Below are positions 45,278-54,626 of a DNA stretch of 64,000 bases, piece after piece. This DNA comes from Urechidicola croceus (GTDB lineage Bacteria; Bacteroidota; Bacteroidia; Flavobacteriales; Flavobacteriaceae), in NCBI GenBank assembly GCA_905181865.1, contig CAJIZG010000003.1, forward strand, positions 265,001 to 329,000. Reading direction: 5' to 3'. The notes under the pieces are model-generated. The model worked only from the letters and a program-made list of their open reading frames with translations. It made no database searches and was not told the origin of the DNA. The number at the start of each line of letters is the position of its first letter. Positions within the stretch are counted from its first letter, which is position 1. The position numbers and the translations under genes are program-made.

Positions 45278-46123
45278 ATGAAATCTATCTTCATTTCTTT
45301 ATCACTAATTGTATTTGCTATAAGTTTTACAACTTGCTATTCGCAACAAAAGATACTATACAAACAAATCGATTCAACTCAACTCTTTCTAGAAGTTTAT
45401 GGTCCTAAAGATATTGGTACTTCAACCAATACCCCGGCCATGATTTTCTTTTTTGGAGGAGGCTGGAACGGAGGTACTACAAAACAATTTGAACCACATG
45501 CCAAATACTTTTCTAAGAGAGGAATTACTTGTTTTTTGGTAGAATACAGAATTAAACAACGACACGGGACAACACCTTTTGAATCACTTAACGATGCGAA
45601 ATCTTCAATTCGCTTTATAAGACAACATGCTCAAAAGTTTCAAATAGATCCTAATAAGATCATCGCTTCTGGAGGATCCGCTGGCGGGCACTTAGCTGCC
45701 GCAACCGCGCTGATAGAAAATTATAACGAATCTTCTGAGGATGTAACTACTAGTTGCGTTCCAAATGCGCTTGTATTGTTTAATCCGGTAATTGATAATG
45801 GTCCGGGAGGATATGGCTTTGACCGTATTGGAGAAGCTTATAAGGAATTTTCTCCTTTGCATAATATTAAAAAAGGTGCGCCACCTACAATACTATATCT
45901 TGGAACAAAGGATAAACTAATACCTGTTGAGACTGCGTCATATTATAAAAAGGTCATGGAAAAAGTGGGTAGTGTTTGTAAATTAAAATTGTATGAAGAT
46001 CAAGGCCATGGTTTTTTTAATTTGAAAAATTTTGACTACTACAAGAAAACGGTTTCTGAAACTGATAAATTCCTACAGTCTTTAGGATATCTTAAAGAGG
46101 GTCCCTTAGTAAAAATCGAATAA
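45278..46123 (+). CDS. Secreted alpha/beta hydrolase (BD-FAE/esterase-lipase type)
   Basis: 281 residues from the ATG at 45278, which begins a clean signal peptide (KSIFISLSLIVFAISFTTC); an ATG at 45248 would add ten residues. The oxyanion motif appears as FFFGGGWNGG, the nucleophile elbow as GGSAGGHLAAA, the acid in LGTKDKLIPVE and the His in DQGHGFFN. The triad is complete. Relatives remove acetyl or feruloyl groups from polysaccharides. The possible lipobox-like TTCYSQ could make it a lipoprotein. It lies just left of the PVC-type gene. Confidence 0.9.
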   Translation: MKSIFISLSLIVFAISFTTCYSQQKILYKQIDSTQLFLEVYGPKDIGTSTNTPAMIFFFGGGWNGGTTKQFEPHAKYFSKRGITCFLVEYRIKQRHGTTPFESLNDAKSSIRFIRQHAQKFQIDPNKIIASGGSAGGHLAAATALIENYNESSEDVTTSCVPNALVLFNPVIDNGPGGYGFDRIGEAYKEFSPLHNIKKGAPPTILYLGTKDKLIPVETASYYKKVMEKVGSVCKLKLYEDQGHGFFNLKNFDYYKKTVSETDKFLQSLGYLKEGPLVKIE

Positions 46124-46154
46124 TTGACTTTTTTTGTTTACTTTTTTTTTCAGC

Positions 46155-46213
46155 CATTACGGTTAATTTTTGTAAATTGCTTACCGTTTGAATTATAAAA
46201 ACGAACCGTAATG
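46155..46213 (+). promoter_or_regulatory. Inverted repeat enclosing the start of the PVC-type gene
   Basis: CATTACGGTT (46155-46164) and AACCGTAATG (46204-46213) form a perfect 10-bp inverted repeat spaced by 39 bases; the last three bases are the start codon of the next gene. A related copy, TTACCGTTT, lies in the spacer. It could be a repressor/activator binding array around the promoter or an RNA hairpin hiding the start codon. No known regulator is assigned. Confidence 0.5.
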
Positions 46214-49200
46214 ACTAAAAAAAACCAACTTTCAATTTTTAAGACTAATTCTCTTTCACCCTCAATTAAATATTTCTTGTTTTCTGTTATTACTCTCTTT
46301 TTGATTTCATGTACTCCTACTAAGCAGAAAGAGTCTTCTAAAGAATTATTAGAACAAGACAAAAGAAAAGTTGAAAATGCACTCGTTGGATTGGAAGTCT
46401 ATGAAGGTTTGGAAATTTCCACTTTCGCTTCAGAGCCTTTATTAGTGAACCCTACGAATATGGACATAGATAGCAGAGGTAGAGTTTGGGTTTGTGAAGC
46501 ATATAACTACAGGTACAATCTTAATCCTAGTTATCCAACTCGAGAAGAAGGGGATCGTATTCTAATTTTAGAAGATACAAACGGAGACGGAAAAGCAGAT
46601 TCGCGTAAAGTGTTTTATCAAGGAAAAGATATTGATGCCGCCCTAGGAATTGCAGTTTTCGGTAATAAGGTGGTCGTTTCTACAAGCCCTAATGTATGGG
46701 TTTTCACGGATGAAGACGGAGATGATGTACCTGAAAAAAAAGAATTGCTATTTACTGGAATTGGAGGTTTTCAGCATGACCACGCCATTCATGCTTTTGT
46801 TTTTGGACCAGACGGGAAATTATATTTTAATTTTGGAAATGCAGGAAATCAAATACTTGATAAAAATGGAGCCCCCATTATTGACAAAGTTGGAAATCTT
46901 GTAAATAATACTGGTAATCCCTATCGTGAAGGGATGATATTTAGATGTAATACTGATGGTAGTGAGTTCGAAGTTTTGGCGCATAACTTCAGAAACAACT
47001 TTGAAGTGGCTGTGGATGCCTATGGAGCCCTTTGGCAATCTGATAACGATGATGACGGTAATAAAGGAGTCCGAATTAATTATGTAATGGAATACGGAAA
47101 TTACGGCTATAAAGATGAAATGACAGGTGCAGGATGGAGAACAACGAGGACAGGGATGCATGATGAAATACCAAAAAGACACTGGCACTTAAATGATCCC
47201 GGAGTTGTTCCAAATTTACTTCAGACTGGCGCAGGGTCGCCAACTGGAATTACTATCTATGAAGGACGATTACTACCAGAAATATTTTGGGATCAAATGA
47301 TTCATTCAGATGCTGGACCAAATATTGTTCGTTCGTATCCTGTCAAAAAAGAGGGCGCTGGTTTTAAAGCGGAAATAGTAAATCTAATTTCGGGCAAAGG
47401 AGATTCATGGTTCAGACCATCAGATGTTTGTGTGGCACCGGACGGTTCTTTATTTGTTGCCGATTGGTATGATCCAGGAGTTGGAGGGCATCAAATGGGT
47501 GATCAGGAACGTGGACGAATATTTAGAATTGCTCCAAAAGGACATTCATTCTCCGTACCCAAAATGGATATATCTACACCAGAAGGTGCCGTAGAGGCTA
47601 TGAGAAGTGCTAATATGGCAACACGCTTTCTAGGTTGGACGGCAGTGAAAAATTTTGGACTTCTAGCCGAGAATAACTTGCTGGAAGTGCTCAATTCTGA
47701 AAATCAAAGGCATAGAGCAAGAGCGTTATGGTTGTTATCCAATATTAAGGATAAATCAACCAAATATATTGCCCTCGCAATCAGGGACAAAAGTGAAGAA
47801 ATAAGAATGACTGGAATTCGTATGGCGCAACAATTAGATAGTGCCAGCCTTTCAGATTATTTGGAAATCTTGGCGAATGATATATCTCCGCAAGTAAGAA
47901 GAGAAGTTGCTCTTGCAGTAAGATTCCTGAATTCTCCAAAAGCTGCGGAAATCTGGGCTAATGTTGCCGTGCAGTACCCCCTAGGTGACAGATGGTATCT
48001 TGAGGCTTTGGGTATTGGATCTGACCCAAGAGCTGAGGAGTTCTTTGCTGCTTATTTAAAAAGGATAAAAGGAAAGTTCGATTCCGAAGAAAGTAAAGAT
48101 ATTATTTGGAGAACAAGAGCCAAGTCATGTATTCCTTTATTGAAGAAAATTATCTTGGACCCCTCTCAAAATTCAACTACTTTGTTGCGTTATTTTAGAG
48201 CATTTGACTTTCATAAAGATCCATTAAAAGAAAAAGTATTCATTGAAATGCTAAAAGTTTCACATAAAGAAAAGGAACTGATAACTAAACTTGTGTTGAA
48301 TCATATTGATCCTTCCACTGTCAAAAAATCGGCGGCACTTCAAAAAATTATACTTAACTCACTTGCCAAGGTAAAAGGCGAAATTCAATTTATCGCGTGG
48401 ATTCAAAAATTTGATATCCAAGGACAAGAATCAGAATTACAACGATTAATGTTTGAAGAAACCAACTCTGCTATTGGAATTGATGCTACTAGATGGTTAA
48501 GACAAAATAAAGATATTTCTTACTTTCAAAATTTATTGAATTCAAAGAACGAACTTATGGTTTCACAAACTTTAACTGCTATGAAAAATTTGGGTGACAT
48601 AGAATCCTGGAACCTAATAAAAGAAATTGTTTTAAACGAAAATAATAGTATTAGTATCAGAAGAAAAGGGCTCCAAGTTTTAGGAACTGGTTGGGAACAA
48701 GAAGTTAGACTGATGGAAATGCTGAAACAAGGAGATATTCCCAAAAAACTGAAAAATACTGCAGCGACCATACTTATAAGTGCAAATAGAGGTAAAATAA
48801 GGAAAGAAGCTGCAACCTATTTAAAACTTCCGGAAGGAGCAATTCTTCCATCCATTAATCAATTAGTTGCTGCGAATGGCGATGCCATCAAAGGAAAAGC
48901 AATTTTTGAAAATTATTGTACTTCTTGTCATCAAGTGAATGGAAAAGGTATTGATTTCGGTCCGAATTTATCTGAAATAGGTAATAAGCTTTCTAAAGAT
49001 GGACTTTATGCTTCCGTAATGTTACCAAATGACGGAATTGGATTCGGTTATGAAGGGTTTGTCATCGAAACTTCAGATGGCTCAAAATTAGTAGGGTATA
49101 TTAATAGCAACACTGAAGAAAATATTGAATTAAGACAAATGGGAGGAATCACAACTAGCATGAGTAAAAGTAATATAGTTTCTATTGAAAAATTGGAAAA

Positions 49201-49297
49201 TTCATTAATGACTTCTGGTTTGGGTCAAGCGATGGGTGAAAATGATCTTATAGATTTGATTGAATATCTTACTTTGCTTAAAAAAGCAACTGAATAA
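46211..49297 (+). CDS. PVC-type heme-binding CxxCH dehydrogenase-like lipoprotein
   Basis: 1028 residues. The lipobox LFLISC gives Cys34. An N-terminal beta-propeller dehydrogenase domain (about 55-430) contains SRGRVWVCEAYNYRYN, GDRILILEDTNGDGKADSRK and GFQHDHAIHAFVFGPDGKLY. HEAT-like helical repeats span about 440-860 (HRARALWLLSNIKDKSTKY, ISPQVRREVALAVRFLNSPK). A C-terminal cytochrome c domain has CTSCH at 903-907. The family is typical of Planctomycetes/Verrucomicrobia and marine Bacteroidota. It probably oxidises a sugar or similar compound in the periplasm; the substrate is unknown. Its start codon is part of an inverted repeat. Confidence 0.9.
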   Translation: MTKKNQLSIFKTNSLSPSIKYFLFSVITLFLISCTPTKQKESSKELLEQDKRKVENALVGLEVYEGLEISTFASEPLLVNPTNMDIDSRGRVWVCEAYNYRYNLNPSYPTREEGDRILILEDTNGDGKADSRKVFYQGKDIDAALGIAVFGNKVVVSTSPNVWVFTDEDGDDVPEKKELLFTGIGGFQHDHAIHAFVFGPDGKLYFNFGNAGNQILDKNGAPIIDKVGNLVNNTGNPYREGMIFRCNTDGSEFEVLAHNFRNNFEVAVDAYGALWQSDNDDDGNKGVRINYVMEYGNYGYKDEMTGAGWRTTRTGMHDEIPKRHWHLNDPGVVPNLLQTGAGSPTGITIYEGRLLPEIFWDQMIHSDAGPNIVRSYPVKKEGAGFKAEIVNLISGKGDSWFRPSDVCVAPDGSLFVADWYDPGVGGHQMGDQERGRIFRIAPKGHSFSVPKMDISTPEGAVEAMRSANMATRFLGWTAVKNFGLLAENNLLEVLNSENQRHRARALWLLSNIKDKSTKYIALAIRDKSEEIRMTGIRMAQQLDSASLSDYLEILANDISPQVRREVALAVRFLNSPKAAEIWANVAVQYPLGDRWYLEALGIGSDPRAEEFFAAYLKRIKGKFDSEESKDIIWRTRAKSCIPLLKKIILDPSQNSTTLLRYFRAFDFHKDPLKEKVFIEMLKVSHKEKELITKLVLNHIDPSTVKKSAALQKIILNSLAKVKGEIQFIAWIQKFDIQGQESELQRLMFEETNSAIGIDATRWLRQNKDISYFQNLLNSKNELMVSQTLTAMKNLGDIESWNLIKEIVLNENNSISIRRKGLQVLGTGWEQEVRLMEMLKQGDIPKKLKNTAATILISANRGKIRKEAATYLKLPEGAILPSINQLVAANGDAIKGKAIFENYCTSCHQVNGKGIDFGPNLSEIGNKLSKDGLYASVMLPNDGIGFGYEGFVIETSDGSKLVGYINSNTEENIELRQMGGITTSMSKSNIVSIEKLENSLMTSGLGQAMGENDLIDLIEYLTLLKKATE

Positions 49298-49308
49298 TTG
49301 TTTTATTC

Positions 49309-49893
49309 ATGAATTTCTTGGCTCATTTATATCTTTCTTTTGATAATAAAGAAGTGATGGTTGGTAATTTTATAGCTGATTCAATAAGAGGAAACAAGTT
49401 TAATAATTTTTCTCCCGAAATTCAGAAGGGAATTATTTTACATAGGAATATTGATACTTATACAGACCAGCATCCTATCGTACGAGAAAGTAAACGAAGG
49501 TTGCATAAAAGATACAGACATTATGACGGCGTAATAATCGATCTGTTCTTCGATCATTTTTTAGCCAAAAACTGGAATAATTATTCTAGAATCCCATTAA
49601 TAGTTTATTCCGAAAGTTTTTACAAACTACTGCATAACAGCTATAAAATCCTTCCTGAAAAGACACAACAAATGCTTCCTTATATTGAAAAGTATAATTG
49701 GCTATACAATTATCAATATATAAAAGGAATGCTTTCTGTCTTGGAGGGAATGAATAGAAGGACTAAACTAAAATCGCACATGAACTTAGCAATTCACGAT
49801 TTGGAAGAGCAGTACGAAACTTTTGAAGAAGACTTTTTTTTGTTTTTTGAAGATTTAATAAAATACACCAAAAAGAGATCTCTGCAATTGTAA
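49309..49893 (+). CDS. ACP phosphodiesterase-like protein (AcpH/DUF479)
   Basis: 194 residues matching AcpH: MNFLAHLYLSFDNKEVMVGN at the start, GIILHRNIDTYTDQHP (metal His-Asp motif) and FFDHFLAKNW. AcpH removes the 4'-phosphopantetheine group from acyl carrier protein; many bacterial homologues are annotated by similarity only. It starts 11 bases after the PVC-type gene and is followed by the AI-2E family gene at 20 bases, so they may share a transcript. Confidence 0.9.
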   Translation: MNFLAHLYLSFDNKEVMVGNFIADSIRGNKFNNFSPEIQKGIILHRNIDTYTDQHPIVRESKRRLHKRYRHYDGVIIDLFFDHFLAKNWNNYSRIPLIVYSESFYKLLHNSYKILPEKTQQMLPYIEKYNWLYNYQYIKGMLSVLEGMNRRTKLKSHMNLAIHDLEEQYETFEEDFFLFFEDLIKYTKKRSLQL

Positions 49894-49913
49894 AAATAAT
49901 CTATATTTATTCT

Positions 49914-50996
49914 ATGAATTCAAAAATTATATCTCAAGGAATACTACAAGCAATAGGCGTTTTACTCGGTATCTCTATTCTACTATTTTTTTTATGGAAG
50001 ATCCAAGCCGTACTTATTTACATAATTATTGCTTCGATGCTATCACTAATTGCACGACCTATAATATTATTTTTAAGGGGTAAATTAAAACTCCCTAAAA
50101 CCCTAGCCGTAATAGTAACAATGCTGTTTTTTCTAGGTTTAATATCTGGACTTATTCGATTATTTATTCCCTTAATATCGCAGCAAGGAGAAAATTTATC
50201 GTTGTTAAACTTTGATAAACTCGCTCAAAATACGGAGGAAATTACCACTCAATTGAATGATTACTTCCTATTATATAAAATAGACATTATTGGAGAACTA
50301 AAAAGTTTAGACCTCTTATCAAAATTTAAAGAAGTTCCAATGCTATTAAATTCTTTTATTGGAGCAGTGGGCTCCATTAGTATTGGGTTATTCTCCATCC
50401 TCTTTATTTCTTTTTTCTTTATGAAGGACAGCAATCTATTTAGCAATAGTTTACTTATATTAACCAAAGAAAAAAATCAAAAAAGAATGGAAAAATCCTT
50501 TAACACAATTAAGGATTTATTATCACGGTATTTTATTGGATTGGTTTTTCAGATTTCCATTCTATTTGTGATTTATTCTATAATACTTACAATATTTGGA
50601 GTTAAGGACGGAATTGTTATTGCTTTCCTGTGTGCTTTGTTAAATTTAGTCCCCTACATAGGCCCGCTTATCGGAGGGGTTTTAATGTTGTTTTTAACCA
50701 TGACGAGTAATCTAGGGCAAGATTTTAAAACCGAAATATTACCGACTACAACTTTTGTTTTTATCGGATATATAATTGCCCAACTCATTGACAATTTTTT
50801 CAGTCAACCCTATATATTTTCAAAAAGTGTAAAATCTCACCCGCTAGAGATATTTCTAATTATTGTGATAGGTGGTATTCTTTTTGGAGTGACTGGTATG
50901 GTCATAGCCGTTCCAACGTATACTGTAATTAAGGTAATCTTAAAGGAATTTCTTTCTGAAAATAAAATTGTTCAGTCCTTGACCAAAGATTTATAA
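49914..50996 (+). CDS. AI-2E family transporter (TqsA/YdiK-like)
   Basis: A 360-residue inner-membrane protein with about eight helices, including IQAVLIYIIIASMLSLIARP and the C-terminal block ALLNLVPYIGPLIGGVLML and FGVTGMVIAVPTYTVIKVIL characteristic of this family. Family members export signalling molecules or act as Na+/H+ antiporters; the substrate here is unknown. It is followed two bases later by the methyltransferase gene, so the genes are coupled. Confidence 0.92.
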   Translation: MNSKIISQGILQAIGVLLGISILLFFLWKIQAVLIYIIIASMLSLIARPIILFLRGKLKLPKTLAVIVTMLFFLGLISGLIRLFIPLISQQGENLSLLNFDKLAQNTEEITTQLNDYFLLYKIDIIGELKSLDLLSKFKEVPMLLNSFIGAVGSISIGLFSILFISFFFMKDSNLFSNSLLILTKEKNQKRMEKSFNTIKDLLSRYFIGLVFQISILFVIYSIILTIFGVKDGIVIAFLCALLNLVPYIGPLIGGVLMLFLTMTSNLGQDFKTEILPTTTFVFIGYIIAQLIDNFFSQPYIFSKSVKSHPLEIFLIIVIGGILFGVTGMVIAVPTYTVIKVILKEFLSENKIVQSLTKDL

Positions 50997-50997
50997 A

Positions 50998-52173
50998 TTG
51001 AATCCTGATATATTAAATATTGATGTTCAGAATTTTATTACTAATAATCTGAACACTGAAAGTTCCAAACTAATTTTCAAGGGCTCCCCTTTCTCCAATG
51101 TTTCTATTCAAGAAATTGCAGAGCAGGTCGTCTCAAAAAATAAATGTCGAACTAAATTACCAACATGGTATAATACTGCAAACATTTATTATCCGAATAA
51201 ATTGAATATTGAACAAACATCTTCTGAAATAACTGCTGCTTACAAAGCCTCACTCGTTTCAGGAAATACCCTAATTGATCTTACTGGAGGATTTGGAGTA
51301 GATTGTCTTTCTTTTTCACACAAATTTAAACAAACAGTCCATTGTGAAATAAACAGTCGGTTATCTAAAATCGTACATCACAATCTAAAACAATTAAAAA
51401 TTAAGAATATTCGAACAATCTCAGAAGATGGAACTTCAACTTTAGAGAAGAGCTCAGAGAAATTTGATTGGATTTATATTGATCCCTCCCGAAGAAATGA
51501 TATAAAAGGAAAAGTGTTTCAATTAAAAGATTGTCTTCCCAATGTAGCCGATAATTTGGAAATCATCTTTAAACGAACGAATAACATTTTAATTAAGACC
51601 TCTCCTATTTTAGATTTGACTCTTGCCATTAATGAACTCCGATTTGTAAAGAAAGTTCATGTAGTTGCAGTTAACAACGAAGTAAAAGAATTACTCTTCG
51701 TTTTAGAAAAAAATAATCAACTTGAAATTACTATTGAAACCATTAATTTCACAAAAAATAAGGAACACCTTTTTTCTTTTATATATAATCAAGACATAAC
51801 TGGAACTTATAGTCTACCTAAAAGATACTTGTATCAGCCAAATTCCGCAATACTAAAATCTGGGGGCTTCCAAGAAGTGTCATTCCAATTAGGCATACCG
51901 AAATTACATAAGCATTCTCACTTATATACTTCTGACACAATTCAAAAATTTCCGGGAAGAAAATTTGAAATAATTAACTGCATTCCTTTTGACAAAAAAC
52001 AACTAAAAAAAATAACACCAAACAAAAAGGCAAATATTACTACTCGGAATTTCCCGCAATCTGTAGAGCAAATAAGAAGGAAAACAGGAATAAAAGATGG
52101 TGGAACTCAATATTTGTTCTTTACTCGTGACCACAATGAAAAATTAATTATCTTAAATTGTAAGAAAATATAA
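50998..52173 (+). CDS. THUMP-like domain class I SAM methyltransferase
   Basis: 391 residues with a TTG start one base after the upstream stop. The Rossmann methyltransferase core has LIDLTGGFGVDCLSFS (SAM motif I) and FDWIYIDPSRRND (DPPY-like motif IV position, DPSR). The C-terminal part (RKTGIKDGGTQYLFFTRD) is the THUMP-like region. Such proteins are common in Bacteroidota and thought to act on RNA. The position supports coupled translation with the AI-2E family gene. Confidence 0.88.
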   Translation: MNPDILNIDVQNFITNNLNTESSKLIFKGSPFSNVSIQEIAEQVVSKNKCRTKLPTWYNTANIYYPNKLNIEQTSSEITAAYKASLVSGNTLIDLTGGFGVDCLSFSHKFKQTVHCEINSRLSKIVHHNLKQLKIKNIRTISEDGTSTLEKSSEKFDWIYIDPSRRNDIKGKVFQLKDCLPNVADNLEIIFKRTNNILIKTSPILDLTLAINELRFVKKVHVVAVNNEVKELLFVLEKNNQLEITIETINFTKNKEHLFSFIYNQDITGTYSLPKRYLYQPNSAILKSGGFQEVSFQLGIPKLHKHSHLYTSDTIQKFPGRKFEIINCIPFDKKQLKKITPNKKANITTRNFPQSVEQIRRKTGIKDGGTQYLFFTRDHNEKLIILNCKKI

Positions 52174-52544
52174 GTTTTGGATGTAACTATTTTTTATCTT
52201 ACAATCCTTTAAGTTCTCATTAAGCGCCAAACAGTCTTTGTAAATAAATACCAATGCACTTGTACACTTAAAATAATTGCATTATTTTATATCAAATAAG
52301 AGCGTCCCTATAATTACAACTTTTACGGAGAGAACTTTGTAGTTTACAGTTCAAATGACAGTTATGAAAATTTATATTTTTATAACTAGATCTGTTAATA
52401 ATCGTCTTTTAAAGTCTCCATTTTGTTAAAAAATTAAAAAATAATCAAAAAACATGAGATCGCGCTGAGGCGTTGACACATCCGTATTTTTACAACATTT
52501 TCATTTATCTAATTAAAAGATTTCTTAAATTAGACAGGGAGACA
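52174..52544. other. Intergenic region without recognised features
   Basis: About 370 AT-rich bases downstream of the methyltransferase gene. No open frame of useful length, no clear terminator hairpin and no remnant recognised. The promoter at 52545-52574 lies at its right edge. Confidence 0.4.
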
Positions 52545-52574
52545 TTTGGCTAAGAAGTTATCAACATATATTTG
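52545..52574 (+). promoter_or_regulatory. Consensus Bacteroidota promoter
   Basis: TTTG (52545-52548), 18 bases, TATATTTG (52567-52574): near-ideal -33/-7. The next ATG is 52605, 30 bases downstream, which supports the short gene there. Confidence 0.65.
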
Positions 52575-52604
52575 ATGCTTACATTAATCATAAATCTTAC
52601 TAAA

Positions 52605-52745
52605 ATGAAAAAAGTAAAATTAATTTTCGGATTGCTCATGTTAGCTGTATTTTCATTATCTTTCGTAATGGATAACAGTAATAACGCAGATAATGACAAA
52701 CAAGCAGTTGACAAAAGAAGAGTCAAGCCACCTTCTAACGGGTAG
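52605..52745 (+). CDS. 46-residue secreted or membrane-anchored peptide
   Basis: A short gene with a clear signal or anchor (MKKVKLIFGLLMLAVFSLSF) followed by a polar tail of about 25 residues ending KRRVKPPSNG. It overlaps the start of the next gene by 53 bases in another frame. A consensus promoter lies 30 bases upstream of its ATG. The overlap and promoter suggest it is real and coupled to the membrane protein gene. Its function is unknown. Confidence 0.55.
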   Translation: MKKVKLIFGLLMLAVFSLSFVMDNSNNADNDKQAVDKRRVKPPSNG

Positions 52746-53193
52746 TTTAATCACAGCTTTTATGCTATTTATACCTTACGCTTTCTACGTATATAATTAT
52801 GTGCCTGATGTTGAAACCTACGAAACTCGTTGGTTTACCTTCACAAGTAATTATTATGATAGCGTAAGGTATTCAGTTTGGGCTTTTTTGTCCAAACTAA
52901 TTCCTACTTTTTTACTTTTAATCTGGTTTACCACTTGTAAACATTGGTGGTACTATTCTATTGCTATCCCAATTTCCGTTTATATATTTCAATTGATTAG
53001 CGTCCTAAATGATGATTTAATATTCAGTGATGAATTTGAATTTATCTATTCCTTACCTATTACTATTATCATAATCGCTATTCTTCTATTAGTACGTAGC
53101 AAAATCGGTGTCTTCTTAAAAGCAAAAGACATTAAAAAACAAATGGATGAACAAATGAATAAACCCTTTGCTAAAAAAGGTGATTTTAAATAA
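52693..53193 (+). CDS. Hypothetical four-helix membrane protein
   Basis: 166 residues with about four membrane helices (17-34, 60-78, 84-100, 118-138), a charged C-terminal tail (KAKDIKKQMDEQMNKPFAKK), and two tryptophans in CKHWWYYSI. No family is recognised. It overlaps the 46-residue peptide gene, so translation is probably linked. There is no functional clue from neighbours. Confidence 0.65.
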   Translation: MTNKQLTKEESSHLLTGSLITAFMLFIPYAFYVYNYVPDVETYETRWFTFTSNYYDSVRYSVWAFLSKLIPTFLLLIWFTTCKHWWYYSIAIPISVYIFQLISVLNDDLIFSDEFEFIYSLPITIIIIAILLLVRSKIGVFLKAKDIKKQMDEQMNKPFAKKGDFK

Positions 53194-53303
53194 AAAGTAA
53201 TATGGTTTTTGCGTCTCTTAGAAAAATGTTATGCCATTTAAATTACTTAGAAGAAACAAGAAGAAATATATTTAATGGAAAGTTATTGAAAAAGAACTAT
53301 TGA

Positions 53304-53486
53304 ATGAGTAAGTATACTTGTATAATAAAAAATCAATTCACCTTAAGCGCATCTCAGAAAGAGGAAATATGCGCTTTAGACAGAATGATTCATATATTAA
53401 AAATTTTATTAATTATTGTTTATCCAATAATGCTTATATCAAGTATTTACTTCAAAATCACTTTTGAGTACTTAATTTTAGGCTAA
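53304..53486 (+). CDS. Hypothetical small membrane protein
   Basis: 60 residues with a polar first half (SKYTCIIKNQFTLSASQKEE) and one strong hydrophobic segment (about 31-49). Its coding status is doubtful: there is no recognised family, and the 3' end overlaps a minus-strand remnant. Confidence 0.3.
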   Translation: MSKYTCIIKNQFTLSASQKEEICALDRMIHILKILLIIVYPIMLISSIYFKITFEYLILG

Positions 53487-53655
53487 GTCATGTGAATTTT
53501 TTTATACTCCTTTATAAACCTAGGTGCAACTTTAAGTCCAGAGGCCTACTTTTCTCTTTATCTACCCAAATAATTTTCATCCCAGTATCTTGACTCAATT
53601 TCAAACTATCATATAACCCCTTATATAAACACATTAAATGGATCAAAGAACAATT
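53483..53655 (-). pseudogene. Minus-strand C-terminal gene remnant, unidentified
   Basis: The minus strand reads YKGLYDSLKLSQDTGMKIIW, VDKEKSRP in one frame, and then SGLKVAPRFIKEYKKIHMT to a stop at 53483 in another. Both pieces look like genuine protein sequence and join by a single frameshift near 53540. No upstream part or start is seen. The family is not identified; a thioesterase-like C-terminus is only a guess. The rest of the 53487-53856 gap shows nothing else. Confidence 0.35.
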
Positions 53656-53793
53656 TTTCTAAGACCCTATTTTTATTGAAGAAAAATAGCGTAAAACCCC
53701 TTGTTCTTTTTAATTCTGACGCTGGGCATAAACGTTCTCGGTTTTTCTTCTATGTAAGTTTCTCTTAGCACACAAAAGTTTCTTAGATTCAAA

Positions 53794-53801
53794 TATATTT
53801 G
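53794..53801 (+). promoter_or_regulatory. -7 promoter element of the epimerase-like gene
   Basis: TATATTTG, matching TAnnTTTG, 55 bases before the TTG start at 53857. No good -33 element. Confidence 0.45.
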
Positions 53802-53856
53802 TAATCGCATATAAAAATAATAAAAAGCACAAAACAACATATTAAAAAATAAATAA

Positions 53857-54624
53857 TTGAAAAGAAAAATTGGTATCTTAGGTTGCGGATGGTTAGGAGA
53901 GCCGTTAGGTAAAAATCTTATTGATCTTGGGAATCATGTAAATGGATCTACCAGATCAATCGAGCGAATTTCGCAATTAAAACAATCAAGAATACGACCA
54001 TTTAAGATTGATATTTCAGCATTAAGCAATAATATCAATTCCTTTTTTGATGTTGAAGTACTCATCATTGCTATTACTTCTAAATCTATTGATGATTTTC
54101 AAAACCTAATTAAAGTTGTTGAAAAATCAACCGTGCAGCACATACTTTATATAAGTTCTACTTCGGTTTATGATAACAGTAATAGTATTGTAACTGAAAA
54201 TGATTCAACAAACGATTCTAACCTTGCGATTATCGAACGTTTATTTATAAAAAATAAGAACTTTAAAACGACTATTATCCGATTTGGAGGCCTATTCGGA
54301 TATCTTAGAAAGCCAGGGAATTTCGTAAAACCTCCGAGAGTTCTTAAAAACCCTGAAGGCTATATCAATCTCATACACCAAGATGATTGCGTAGGAATCT
54401 TAAGCCAAATTATTTCTAAAAACGTCTGGGGAGAGATTTTTAATGTATGTTCCAGTTCTCACCCAAAACGGAAAGAATTTTATCAAAAAGAAGTTTTTAA
54501 ACTGCATGGCCTTAAACCTGAAATAGAAGAGAATTCTCTAAATAATTATAAGATTATAAGCAATGAAAAACTATTAAAAAGACTTTCTTATAAATTTAAA
54601 TACAACGATTTACTGAATTTATAA
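53857..54624 (+). CDS. NAD(P)-dependent epimerase/dehydratase-like protein (YeeZ type)
   Basis: 255 residues with a TTG start that directly gives a Rossmann fold: KRKIGILGCGWLGEPLGKNL (GxGxxG). LYISSTSVYDN follows with the catalytic-type Ser/Tyr region, then IIRFGGLFGYLRKPG and IHQDDCVGIL. This pattern matches atypical extended SDRs such as E. coli YeeZ, whose substrate is unknown. It converges with the FGE-like gene, two bases apart. Confidence 0.85.
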   Translation: MKRKIGILGCGWLGEPLGKNLIDLGNHVNGSTRSIERISQLKQSRIRPFKIDISALSNNINSFFDVEVLIIAITSKSIDDFQNLIKVVEKSTVQHILYISSTSVYDNSNSIVTENDSTNDSNLAIIERLFIKNKNFKTTIIRFGGLFGYLRKPGNFVKPPRVLKNPEGYINLIHQDDCVGILSQIISKNVWGEIFNVCSSSHPKRKEFYQKEVFKLHGLKPEIEENSLNNYKIISNEKLLKRLSYKFKYNDLLNL

Positions 54625-54626
54625 TA

